Below are positions 35,595 to 42,849 of a stretch of DNA of 42,849 bases, piece by piece (the stretch's first letter is position 1; each line of letters opens with the position of its first letter). The notes under the pieces are model-generated. The model did no database searches, was not told the origin of the DNA, and worked only from the letters and a program-made list of their open reading frames with translations. Source of the DNA: Acidimicrobiia bacterium (GTDB lineage: Bacteria > Actinomycetota > Acidimicrobiia > Acidimicrobiales > SKKL01). The stretch lies in assembly GCA_016649895.1 (NCBI GenBank), contig JAENWR010000018.1, positions 1 through 42,849 of the forward strand. Direction: 5' to 3'. Position numbers and translations under genes: made by a program.

Positions 35595-36530
35595 TCAGCT
35601 GCTGAAGTTGTCGCGGATGTTGATGATGGCGGGTCCGATGACGACGACGAACAACGCGGGGAAGATGCAAAAGACCATCGGCACCATCATCTTGACCGGT
35701 GCCTTCATGGCCCGCTCCTGCGCAAGCTGGCGGCGCTTGATGCGCATCTCGTCGGCCTGCGACCGCAGCACCCGGCCGATGGAGACGCCGAAGGTGTCGG
35801 CTTGGAGGATGGCCATGACGAACGAGCGCAGCTCGGGCACGTCGGTCCGCTGCTCCATGGCCCGCATGGCATCGGCGCGAGTCGATCCGGCCCTTGTCTC
35901 ACCCAGCATCCGACCGAACTCCTCGGACAGCGGCCCCGGAACCGACTGCACCACCCGGTCGATGGCCTGCTCGAACCCGAGCCCCGCCTCGACCGAGATG
36001 ACCAGCAGGTCCATGACGTCGGGCAGCTGGATCCGCAGCCGGTACTGACGCTCCTCGACATTGCGGTTGAGGATGGCATCGGGCCCGACGATGAGGGCGA
36101 AGGCGACCATTCCGAAGATGGCGTGGTTGAGCATGCCCTCCATGCCGAGCGGAGCGACGCCGTAGTGGACGATGAACCAGACGGGCACGAGGGCCACGGT
36201 GATGACCCGGATGGCCAGGAAGCGGTCGGCGGCATCGGCACTGGCGTTGCCGGCTCGCACGAGCTTGAGCTTCACCTGGTCGACGTAGCCGACCGGGGTG
36301 AAGCGACGGCCGAGCCCGGTGAGGCCGGCGAGCACGGGCTTGAAGGCGCGGTCGGCGAGGGGGACGAGCAGCTCCTGGTCGCGGAGGTTCTCGACCTCGT
36401 AGCCGTCGAGCTGCCGCAACGACTCGCGCACCACGGCCTTGTCCTCGGCCTGCCAGAGGAAGAAGAAGATGACGAGCCCGATGGCTAGGCCGACGCCGCC
36501 GACGAGCAGTTCGAGCGGGAGTTCAGACAT
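35595..36530 (-). CDS. tadC: Tad pilus inner-membrane platform protein TadC
   Basis: A 311-residue protein of the type II secretion F family. N-terminal helix (LLVGGVGLAIGLVIFFFLW), a cytoplasmic stretch, central helices around residues 105-150, the T2SSF domain (LPDVMDLLVISVEAGLGFEQAIDRVVQ with E-x-G) and a C-terminal helix. With TadB it makes the platform that the TadA ATPase rotates to build the pilus. Starts ATG, overlapping the tadB end by 8 bases. Length normal for TadC. Confidence 0.94.
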   Translation of the reverse strand: MSELPLELLVGGVGLAIGLVIFFFLWQAEDKAVVRESLRQLDGYEVENLRDQELLVPLADRAFKPVLAGLTGLGRRFTPVGYVDQVKLKLVRAGNASADAADRFLAIRVITVALVPVWFIVHYGVAPLGMEGMLNHAIFGMVAFALIVGPDAILNRNVEERQYRLRIQLPDVMDLLVISVEAGLGFEQAIDRVVQSVPGPLSEEFGRMLGETRAGSTRADAMRAMEQRTDVPELRSFVMAILQADTFGVSIGRVLRSQADEMRIKRRQLAQERAMKAPVKMMVPMVFCIFPALFVVVIGPAIINIRDNFSS

Positions 36531-38448
36531 CGACCTCGATCACCTTCTTCATCCAGTAGAAACCGACTGCGGCGAGGATGATGGAGCCCGCCAGCAGGAT
36601 GTTGCCGAGCGTGGTGTCGAACAGCACGGCGATGTACTCGGGGTTGAGCATCCACATGGCCACGCCGAGCCCGATGGGCAACAGCCCGAGCACGATGGCG
36701 CTGATCTTGCCCTCGGCGATGAGGCCTTGGATATCGCGGCGGAGGCGCTCGCGCTGGATCATGGTGTCGGCCACCGTCATGAGGAGCTCGCCGAGGTTGC
36801 CGCCAACCTCGCGCTGGATGCGGATGGCCATGACCGCCCACGCAAAGTCGTCGCTCTGCATGCGGTCGGCCGAGGCTTCCATCGACTCCTCGAGCGGACG
36901 GCCGAGGCGCGACTCGGTGACGATCCGCCGCAGCTCTTGGCCCATCGGCTCGGAGACCTCGCGTGAGATCGCTTCGACGCCCTGCATCAACGAGTAGCCA
37001 GCACGGAGGGTGCCAGAGAGCATGCTGAGCGTGTCGGGCAGTTGGGAGACGAACTTCTTGCGCCGTCGACCGGCCAGGAAGTTCACGACCGCTGGGGGGA
37101 GGATCGCGATGAGGGCACCCACCACGAGGGTGGTCACCAGGTTGCCGCCGCTGACCACGAACATCAGTACGAACAGGAGCACCACGCCGCAGGCGTAGAA
37201 GAAGAGCGCCTCGGCGGCGCGCAGCGGGAGGTTGGCCCGCTCGAGCATCCCCTCGATCTTCGTCAGCACGCCCTGGCGCTCGGCGAAGCCCTCGGTGATG
37301 GTGACGGCACGTTGGATGAACGCCGTCTTGGCCATGCCGGAGCCGTCGTCGTCGTCGAGCGGTGAGCGGGTGCCCGTGTCGGTGTAGGCCTCGAGCACCG
37401 AGTTCAGCGAGCCGCCATCGGGGACCATCAGCGAGCCGATGGCGTAGACCGCGAGGCCAGCGGCGAGCACCGCAAGGACGAGACCGATGGTGAACCCGTT
37501 GTCGCGGAGGAAACCGACGCCTTCGAGTGGCGTGACCTCGACCGGCCGCAGTGAGCTGGCCCCCGTGGCCACACCACCGGCCACGTAGGACACCGAGGTC
37601 GACTGGCCGCCAACCTCGAGGGTGAGGTCGACCGGTCCGGTGGCGTTCGCGGAGCTGAAGGTGAGGAGGTACTGGCTGTTGAGCTCGGTGACGATGTCAC
37701 CCATGGCGGCACCGATGGCCGACGGGTTCTCCTGGCCCCGGTACGAACCACCCGCGGCGTCGATGACGCTGCGCAGCTCGTTCGGGTTGATGCCGCGACC
37801 CTGGAGGCCGAGGGCGTAGACGGCCGCTTCGGCCGAGACGACCGCTCCACGGGCCCGGCTGCCGGGGATCGTCGAGCTGTCGTTGGGCCCGCCGGCGATG
37901 ACGATGATGTTGCGCTGCTGGCCCTCGGCCTCTTGGAGGAGCCCAGCGGCGATGTGGAGGCCGTTCCAGAGGGCACTTCCACCGGTGGGGGCAAGGCCGT
38001 CGACAGCCGAGAGGAGGCGCTCGGTGTTGTTCGTGAGGCGCTGCACCACCCGCCCGGTGCCGCCAAACGACACGATCCCGACCTCTTGTCCTTCAGGACG
38101 GTTCCGGATGTACTCGGCCAGTGCCTCGCGGGTCTGGACGAGGGCTCCCTCGGCATCCATGGCGGTCGAGGTGTCGACCGCGAGGATGGTGGCGATGCGG
38201 CTGCCGGGGATGGGGGCGACGACGTCGACGTCGACCTCGGTGCCGTTCTCGACGATGGTGGCCGACTCGAGGTCGGACTGGTCGCCGGTGTAGTCGACGA
38301 TGAGGGTGACCGACGAGGCATCACGACTGTTGACCGAACGGACCTGCAGCCGCGTGAGAGCGTCGCCGTCCTGGGCCGATGCCGACGGGACGACGACCGC
38401 GAGCGCAGCCATCAGGACGGCGCCGAGCACCGCCACGAGTCTCTTCAC
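36523..38448 (-). CDS. tadB: TadB with N-terminal secreted von Willebrand factor A domain (fusion)
   Basis: A 641-residue fusion. Residues 1-25 are a signal peptide ending PSASA before QD. Residues about 85-265 form a vWA domain (ILAVDTSTAMDAEG, GIVSFGGTGRVVQ, PTGGSALWNGL, IIVIAGGPNDSS). A helix at about 321-341 crosses the membrane. Then two helices near 412-456 and the T2SSF domain (about 465-590, QLPDTLSMLSGTLRAGYSLMQGVEAI, with a C-terminal pair) complete TadB. Plain TadB is about 300 residues, so the first 310 are extra. The metal site looks incomplete: D92-x-S94-x-A96 instead of D-x-S-x-S, and A-G-G where the third aspartate should be. It might bind a partner outside the cell without metal. 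ATG shares ATGA with tadA. Confidence 0.92.
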   Translation of the reverse strand: MKRLVAVLGAVLMAALAVVVPSASAQDGDALTRLQVRSVNSRDASSVTLIVDYTGDQSDLESATIVENGTEVDVDVVAPIPGSRIATILAVDTSTAMDAEGALVQTREALAEYIRNRPEGQEVGIVSFGGTGRVVQRLTNNTERLLSAVDGLAPTGGSALWNGLHIAAGLLQEAEGQQRNIIVIAGGPNDSSTIPGSRARGAVVSAEAAVYALGLQGRGINPNELRSVIDAAGGSYRGQENPSAIGAAMGDIVTELNSQYLLTFSSANATGPVDLTLEVGGQSTSVSYVAGGVATGASSLRPVEVTPLEGVGFLRDNGFTIGLVLAVLAAGLAVYAIGSLMVPDGGSLNSVLEAYTDTGTRSPLDDDDGSGMAKTAFIQRAVTITEGFAERQGVLTKIEGMLERANLPLRAAEALFFYACGVVLLFVLMFVVSGGNLVTTLVVGALIAILPPAVVNFLAGRRRKKFVSQLPDTLSMLSGTLRAGYSLMQGVEAISREVSEPMGQELRRIVTESRLGRPLEESMEASADRMQSDDFAWAVMAIRIQREVGGNLGELLMTVADTMIQRERLRRDIQGLIAEGKISAIVLGLLPIGLGVAMWMLNPEYIAVLFDTTLGNILLAGSIILAAVGFYWMKKVIEVDV

Positions 38449-39806
38449 CGACCGACCGCCTTCTGGCCCATCGGCTCCGGCTGGAAGACCTCGGCCCCGA
38501 GGCGGATGCCCAGGTCGGCCAGCTTCTCGGCGAACTTGGGCCGCACACCGGTGGCCTTGAGGTGGCCGCGGAAGCGGCCCTTGTCATCGACACCCATGCT
38601 GTAGTCGAACATGAAGATGTCCTGCAGGGTGATGACGTCGCCCTCCATGCCCTGCACCTCGGTGATGTGGGTGATGCGACGAGTGCCGTCGCGGAGACGG
38701 CTGAGGTGGACGACGAGGTCGAGGGCCGACGCCATCTGCTCACGGATCGCTCGGATGGGCAGATCGAACCCTGCCATCAGCGTCATGGTCTCGATGCGCG
38801 ACAGCGTGTCACGGGGGCTGTTCGAGTGGATCGTGGTGATCGACCCGTCGTGGCCGGTGTTCATGGCCTGGAGCATGTCGAGGGCCTCACCGGCGCGGCA
38901 CTCGCCGACCACGATGCGGTCGGGGCGCATCCGGAGGCAGTTCTTCACGAGGTCGCGGATGGTGACCTGGCCGCGACCCTCGATGTTCGGTGGGCGAGCC
39001 TCGAGCGACAGGACGTGGTCCTGGTGCATCTGGAGCTCCTTGGCGTCCTCCACCGTGACGATGCGCTCGTCGGACGGGATGAACGACGACAGCACGTTGA
39101 GGGTGGTGGTCTTGCCGGTGCCGGTGCCGCCCGAGACGATGATGTTGAGCCGTCCGACCACGCAGGCCTGGAGGAACCGGGCCGACTGGGCGTTGAGGGT
39201 GCCGAAGCGGATGAGGTCGTCGATCTGCAGCGGATCGGTGGAGAACTTGCGGATGGTGAGGAACGGGCCACCGATGGCGAGGGGGTGGATGACGGCGTTG
39301 ACGCGGGAGCCGTCGGGGAGGCGGGCGTCGACCATCGGAGTCGACTCGTCGATGCGGCGCCCCACCTGGCCCACGATCTTGTCGATGATGCGACGCAGGT
39401 GCGTCTCGTCGACGAACGAGGCGGTGTCCTTCTCGATGCGGCCCGACCGCTCGACGTAGACACTGTCGGGGCCGTTCACCATGATCTCGGTGACGGCCTC
39501 CTCCTTCAGCAGCCGATCGATGGGGCCATAGCCCAAGATGTCGTCGGAGACGTCCTGGATGAGCTGGGCCTTGTCGGCCGCGGTGAGGGGCGTGCGCTCC
39601 TGGGCCAGCGCCGACTGCAGCTGCTCGTGCACGCGACGACGGAGATCGTCCTCGCTGAGCCGTTTGTCGTAGAGGATCGGACCAAGCTCGTCGATGAGGT
39701 GGTGGTGGATCCGCTGGCGCAGCTCGTCGAGAACTGGGTCGCGGCGACTCGGCAGCCCGGTGGCGGCCGGTCCCTGCTGTTCGTGGAGCCTCTTGTACAA
39801 CGACAT
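38445..39806 (-). CDS. tadA: Tad/Flp pilus assembly ATPase CpaF/TadA
   Basis: A 453-residue secretion ATPase that powers pilus assembly. N-terminal three-helix region (residues 1-90), then ILGYGPIDRLL, the N1 domain, and the RecA-like core with P-loop GGTGTGKT (226-233), Asp-box region ERIVTVEDAKELQMHQDHVL, Walker B region PDRIVVGECRAGEALDML, and the His box GHDGSITTIHSNSPRDTLSRIETM. All motifs complete. It follows tadZ by 53 bases and is coupled to tadB by ATGA. Confidence 0.97.
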   Translation of the reverse strand: MSLYKRLHEQQGPAATGLPSRRDPVLDELRQRIHHHLIDELGPILYDKRLSEDDLRRRVHEQLQSALAQERTPLTAADKAQLIQDVSDDILGYGPIDRLLKEEAVTEIMVNGPDSVYVERSGRIEKDTASFVDETHLRRIIDKIVGQVGRRIDESTPMVDARLPDGSRVNAVIHPLAIGGPFLTIRKFSTDPLQIDDLIRFGTLNAQSARFLQACVVGRLNIIVSGGTGTGKTTTLNVLSSFIPSDERIVTVEDAKELQMHQDHVLSLEARPPNIEGRGQVTIRDLVKNCLRMRPDRIVVGECRAGEALDMLQAMNTGHDGSITTIHSNSPRDTLSRIETMTLMAGFDLPIRAIREQMASALDLVVHLSRLRDGTRRITHITEVQGMEGDVITLQDIFMFDYSMGVDDKGRFRGHLKATGVRPKFAEKLADLGIRLGAEVFQPEPMGQKAVGR

Positions 39807-39859
39807 CGTGGCCAGTCCTCAGAAATCGGAGAGATGTGGTTCGGGTGCGGAGCGGGTGG

Positions 39860-41080
39860 TCAGCGTCGGCGGGAGCGCTTGTCGGAGGCGAGAAACTGCC
39901 CGGCGAGGTCCTCGATGGCGCGGCTGACACCCGACTTGGGCGAGGCCATCACGACGGGAGTGCCCTTGTTGACCGACTGCGGGACGGCGATGTCGCTCGG
40001 GATGAGCGACTCTGCCTTGATCCCGAGAGTCTTCTCGACCTCTCCGACCTCGAGCTTGACCTTGGAGTTGGCCCGGTTGAGGACCAAGTGCAGCTTCTCC
40101 ATCGGCGTGTTGAGCAGCTTGAGGGTCTGGAGGCCGATCTTGACGTTCTTGATGTTGGGGATGTCCATGCCGGCGACGAGGAGGACGTCGTCGCTCGTCT
40201 CGATGAGACCGAGCACCACCTCGTTGAAGTAGGCCGGCGTGTCGATGATGATGTGGCCGGCGAACGTGCGCAGGAGGTCGATGATGCGGATCATGTCCTC
40301 GGCACCGATCTGATCGGCGAAGGCCGGCTCGAGCGGCGCAGGCAGCACGTAGAGGCCCGACCCCTCGTGCACAGCGAGGAGGCTCTGGAGGAGCGAACCG
40401 TCGAGCTTCTGGATCGAACCGACGGCGTCGACGATGGTGTGCTGCGGTGCCAGCTTGAGCATGACGGCGACGTCGCCGAACTGGAGGTTGGCGTCGACGA
40501 GCACCACCGGGCGATCGCTGCGCTGGGCGAGGGTGACCGCCACGTTGACGGCGAGGACCGACTTGCCCGCGCCGCCCTTGGTGGAGAACACCGTCATGAC
40601 CCGGCCGAGATCGCCCGCCGGCAGACCCGGCTCGGATGATGCCATCGAACCCCCGGGCACGAACAGCGAGTCGGCCACGCGCTGCACCGCGGCCACGAGT
40701 TGCCCGGTGTCGACCGGCGCGCCGAGCACGTCGCGGACACCAGCCCGAAGCGCCTGCTGCAGCAGGGCCGTGGACAGCTCCTCGCTGAGCAGGACCGCAC
40801 CGACCTCGCGGTGGGCACGGACCAGCTCCTCAGCGGCCGCGAGCTCCGAGCCGTAGGCACACGACGGCCCGAGGACCGCCACCACGGGATGGCCAAGGAG
40901 ACGAGCGCGCAGCTCACCGACGCTGCCGAAGGTCGTCGCGCTCTCGCCGAGTTGCATGGCGAGTCGGTTGCGCGTCGACTGATCGGCATCGACGACGGCC
41001 ACGGCGATACCGGCCGGGATCATCGGAACACCCCCATGACGGGTCGGATCGTGTGCGCCCGGATCGGGAGCAAAGGACAT
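39860..41080 (-). CDS. cpaE: Pilus assembly ATPase/localisation protein CpaE (TadZ)
   Basis: A 406-residue protein. The N-terminal about 130 residues look like an atypical receiver domain (GIAVAVVDADQSTRNRLAMQL and GAVLLSEELSTALLQQALRAGVRDVL) with no clear phospho-aspartate. The C-terminal ParA/MinD-like ATPase has the deviant Walker A FSTKGGAGKSVLAVN, VVLVDANLQFGDVAVML, and IIIDTPAYFNEVVL. TadZ/CpaE places the pilus assembly machine at the pole or a membrane patch. Start ATG at 41080 with AAGGAG 4 bases away, 1 base after the cpaB stop. An inner ATG at 41023 is an alternative. Confidence 0.94.
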   Translation of the reverse strand: MSFAPDPGAHDPTRHGGVPMIPAGIAVAVVDADQSTRNRLAMQLGESATTFGSVGELRARLLGHPVVAVLGPSCAYGSELAAAEELVRAHREVGAVLLSEELSTALLQQALRAGVRDVLGAPVDTGQLVAAVQRVADSLFVPGGSMASSEPGLPAGDLGRVMTVFSTKGGAGKSVLAVNVAVTLAQRSDRPVVLVDANLQFGDVAVMLKLAPQHTIVDAVGSIQKLDGSLLQSLLAVHEGSGLYVLPAPLEPAFADQIGAEDMIRIIDLLRTFAGHIIIDTPAYFNEVVLGLIETSDDVLLVAGMDIPNIKNVKIGLQTLKLLNTPMEKLHLVLNRANSKVKLEVGEVEKTLGIKAESLIPSDIAVPQSVNKGTPVVMASPKSGVSRAIEDLAGQFLASDKRSRRR

Positions 41081-41081
41081 G

Positions 41082-41915
41082 CTACTCCTTGCCTGCGGGC
41101 CCGAACGGGGTCAGACGGACGCCATCCTCACCCGGCAGGATCTCGTCGAGGGGAAGCGGCGGCATGGGCACGGCCTCGAAGTCGGGCGGCACGAGCGAGA
41201 GGTAGATGCTGCCGGGATCGACCGAGGCGATGCGCTGGGCGGCGTCGGGGGGCACGATGAAGGTGATGGTGCCGGCGCCTGCGGCGACAGCTTCGGGATC
41301 AACCGTCTCACCGGGCTGCGGCACGAAGTTGCGCCCGATGGCCAGGATGGGCACCTGCTGGTAGAGGTAGCGGGCCGGCTGGGTGTAGATGGCCTGGTCC
41401 TCGTTGGGACCGGCACCTTCGGGCGGAGCTTCGCCCTCGGCCAGCTCAGCGGGAGCGCTGGTGATCATGATGTTCACCTCGTCGCCCGGCACCAGGAGGC
41501 CGCCGACGCCACGCACCTGGTCGACCGAGATGGTCATGGTGACGTTGCCGTCGGTGAGGCGCTCGGAGAAGGTGATGAGCGCCGAGGCCGGGTCGACGAA
41601 CATGCCCTCGACCAGCACCTGGTTGGCCGACAGGTCGTTCAGTGCGACCCTGCCCTCGATGGTCTCGATGTTGGCGGTGGCGTTGGCCGGCAGGAACTCA
41701 CGAGGGATCTCGGAGCGGACGATCAGCTCGCTGCTGGACGCCTGCTCGCCCGGGGTGCCCTTGGGGATGTCGAGCGCCACCTTGTAGACGGGGACTCGCT
41801 CGGCCTGCTCGTTGGCCCGATCTTCGATCCCCTTCACGTAGTTGAACAGCGCGAAGGCGGCGATGGCACCGACTGCGATCGCTGCGATGAGGATCAACGT
41901 TCTGCGAGAGCTCAC
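41082..41915 (-). CDS. cpaB: Flp pilus assembly protein CpaB (RcpC), SAF domain
   Basis: A 277-residue protein. A single N-terminal helix (TLILIAAIAVGAIAAFALFNYV) anchors it, and the outer part has the SAF-type domain with VPVYKVALDIPKGT, LVRSEIPREFLP and LVEGMFVDP, followed by the RcpC region with ISVDQVRGVGGLLVPGDEVNIM. A glutamate- and proline-rich insert (AELAEGEAPPEGAGPNED) splits that region. In other bacteria CpaB helps the pilus pass the outer envelope; in one-membrane cells it may link to the cell wall. GTG start with GAGG 5-6 bases upstream. First gene of the minus-strand Tad operon. Confidence 0.93.
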   Translation of the reverse strand: MSSRRTLILIAAIAVGAIAAFALFNYVKGIEDRANEQAERVPVYKVALDIPKGTPGEQASSSELIVRSEIPREFLPANATANIETIEGRVALNDLSANQVLVEGMFVDPASALITFSERLTDGNVTMTISVDQVRGVGGLLVPGDEVNIMITSAPAELAEGEAPPEGAGPNEDQAIYTQPARYLYQQVPILAIGRNFVPQPGETVDPEAVAAGAGTITFIVPPDAAQRIASVDPGSIYLSLVPPDFEAVPMPPLPLDEILPGEDGVRLTPFGPAGKE

Positions 41916-42218
41916 TTCGACCTCGTTCGTCCTGGATTCGTATGGGTTGGGGGTGACACGGGTGGGCGTGGACGGCCACGGGCCGTGACATGCCGGACGG
42001 ACAGTGCACCGCCGCTGCCTCTCCTTCGGCCGATCGACCTAATTTCGTGAGGAGTTTCCGGCAGAGATCTGACATCGACACGGGCGGCTGCCGTAGAGCG
42101 CGGTTGTCGGGCCTGGCGGACGAGGCGGTCGGGCGCGACTGCGGGGCAGCGCCGGAAGGCCGGCATCTGCCCCGCAGTCGTCTATCGCGCTGTTCGCCCG
42201 AGACGGCGAGTGTTCGCC
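41916..42218. promoter_or_regulatory. Upstream region of the Tad operon
   Basis: A 303-base gap between rpsA and cpaB, holding no gene. From the rpsA side it has a strong hairpin (42136-42180). Nearer cpaB, the minus-strand sequence CGAAATTAGGTC (42036-42047) resembles the motif before the pilins, about 120 bases from the start codon. The A/T-rich hexamers around 42041-42046 are the most promoter-like bases, but no -35/-10 pair can be fixed by eye. Confidence 0.4.
42136..42180 (-). terminator. Terminator after rpsA
   Basis: A 14-base perfect stem (42136-42149 with 42167-42180). Five further pairs (42151-42155 with 42160-42164) around an AAGG loop lie above a small bulge. There is no T-run on the 3' side, as is frequent in high-GC actinobacteria. 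It sits 39 bases beyond the rpsA stop and isolates rpsA from the Tad operon. Confidence 0.7.
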
Positions 42219-42849
42219 TCAGACCTCGTCGGCCTCGTCGGCGGCGTCGGTGTCGGCCACGACCTCGAGATCGACCTCGGGACCGGCTTCAGGGGCGGCA
42301 GGTTCAGGATCCGACTCGGCCGGCGACTCGGCCTCGGCCTCGGCCTCAGGGGCTGCGGCTTCAGCAGCCGACTCGGCCGGCGACTCGGCCTCGGCCTCAG
42401 GGGCTGCGGCTTCAGCAGCCGACTCGGCTGGCACGTCGGCCTCGGGCGCGTCGGCCTCGGCCCCGGGGGTGGCGGTCGTGAGCTCGGCGTCGGGCACCCC
42501 ACCGGGGGGAGCCTCGTCGGGGTGCTCGGCGTAGTACTCGGCCCAGGCGGCCTCGGCGTCAGAGGGCGTGTCGGTGGAACCACCGATGTAGTTGCCCTCG
42601 TTGTCGTAGGCGTGCTCGCCGAAGTGCTCCTGGTACTCGGCGGCGACGATGCCACCCTCGGCGGCCTGCTTGATCGACAGGCTGATGCGGCGACGCTGGA
42701 GGTCGAGGTCGATGATCTTGACCCACAGTTCCTCACCGGGCGTGACGACCTGCTCGGGGAGGTCGACGTGGTGGGCCGACATCTCCGAGATGTGCACGAG
42801 GCCCTCGATGCCGTCGCCCACCTGCACGAACGAGCCGAACGGCACGAGC
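42219..42849 (-). CDS. rpsA: 30S ribosomal protein S1, C-terminal part (partial)
   Basis: The frame runs off the right edge; a GTG at 42843-42845 is an internal valine codon, not a start. The visible 209 residues begin in the last S1 RNA-binding domain (PFGSFVQVGDGIEGLVHISEM, VTPGEELWVKIIDLDLQRRRISLSIKQA). Then come 140 residues of acidic, alanine/glutamate/proline-rich tail with repeated blocks AESAAEAAAPEAEAESP, probably disordered. S1 brings mRNA to the small ribosomal subunit. The tail is encoded by tandem DNA repeats (42312-42419). The order rpsA-coaE-uvrB is typical of actinobacteria, but here the pilus genes intervene. Confidence 0.93.
   Translation of the reverse strand, partial: LVPFGSFVQVGDGIEGLVHISEMSAHHVDLPEQVVTPGEELWVKIIDLDLQRRRISLSIKQAAEGGIVAAEYQEHFGEHAYDNEGNYIGGSTDTPSDAEAAWAEYYAEHPDEAPPGGVPDAELTTATPGAEADAPEADVPAESAAEAAAPEAEAESPAESAAEAAAPEAEAEAESPAESDPEPAAPEAGPEVDLEVVADTDAADEADEV
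42312..42432. repeat. Tandem repeat in the rpsA tail
   Basis: Two adjacent units of 57 and 51 bases (42312-42368, 42369-42419) are identical apart from one extra 6-base CTCGGC in the first. A third begins at 42420 and fades after about 9-13 bases. Unit length is a multiple of three, so copy-number change would keep the reading frame and lengthen or shorten the acidic tail. Confidence 0.85.

Noticed and set aside
38379-40232. 617-residue plus-strand frame opposite tadA
   Set aside because: Antisense shadow; tadA is intact and well supported.
42312-42432. Repeats considered as a CRISPR array
   Set aside because: Units are adjacent without unique spacers, and they code for the S1 tail in frame.

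Overview
The window is high-GC bacterial DNA from an actinobacterium. The gene content fits Acidimicrobiia or a relative, but that lineage guess is inference. Its backbone is the conserved actinobacterial run rpsA (partial, right edge), coaE, uvrB, uvrA, uvrC, rapZ, gap, pgk, tpiA, secG, all on the minus strand. This housekeeping series is repeatedly broken by modules of envelope genes. Start codons are often GTG, many neighbours overlap by 4 to 17 bases, and strong GC-rich hairpins without U-tracts stand where terminators are expected.

Left edge (1-1.2 kb): the 5' end of an IS982-like transposase with its terminal inverted repeat, a SMI1/KNR4-like gene, and tRNA-Leu(GAG). 1.3-6.5 kb: an aldo/keto reductase, then the glycolytic operon gap-pgk-tpiA-secG and rapZ. 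The usual yvcK and whiA are not between rapZ and gap. 6.6-11.9 kb: a frameshifted polytopic membrane gene, a methyltransferase/thioesterase pair, an HTTM-like membrane protein with a small overlapping partner, and a GT-C type glycosyltransferase. uvrC follows.

13.9-21.7 kb: another GT-C-like protein, nadA coupled to a methyltransferase, and a tightly overlapping polysaccharide operon (polyprenyl-phosphate sugar transferase, GT2, flippase, GT2). uvrA and uvrB flank two tandem paralogous GT-C-like membrane proteins (24.7-28.1 kb). coaE lies upstream of uvrB.

30.9-42 kb: a complete-looking two-component pair (GAF histidine kinase and NarL-type regulator) and two Flp pilin genes on the plus strand. 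They converge on a minus-strand Tad pilus operon, cpaB-cpaE/tadZ-tadA-tadB-tadC, whose last gene is a polytopic membrane protein resembling a GT-C enzyme. TadB is fused to an N-terminal secreted von Willebrand A domain whose metal site looks degenerate. There is no secretin, as expected for a cell with one membrane, and no prepilin peptidase or TadE/F in view.

The strongest candidate for something new is the Tad locus: a vWA-TadB fusion, a GT-C-like gene 3 bases behind tadC, two pilins with a hairpin between them, and a two-component pair next to the pilins. Together these suggest a regulated and perhaps glycosylated surface pilus. The many GT-C-like proteins between the uvr genes suggest that cell-surface glycan genes have repeatedly settled in this stable repair region.
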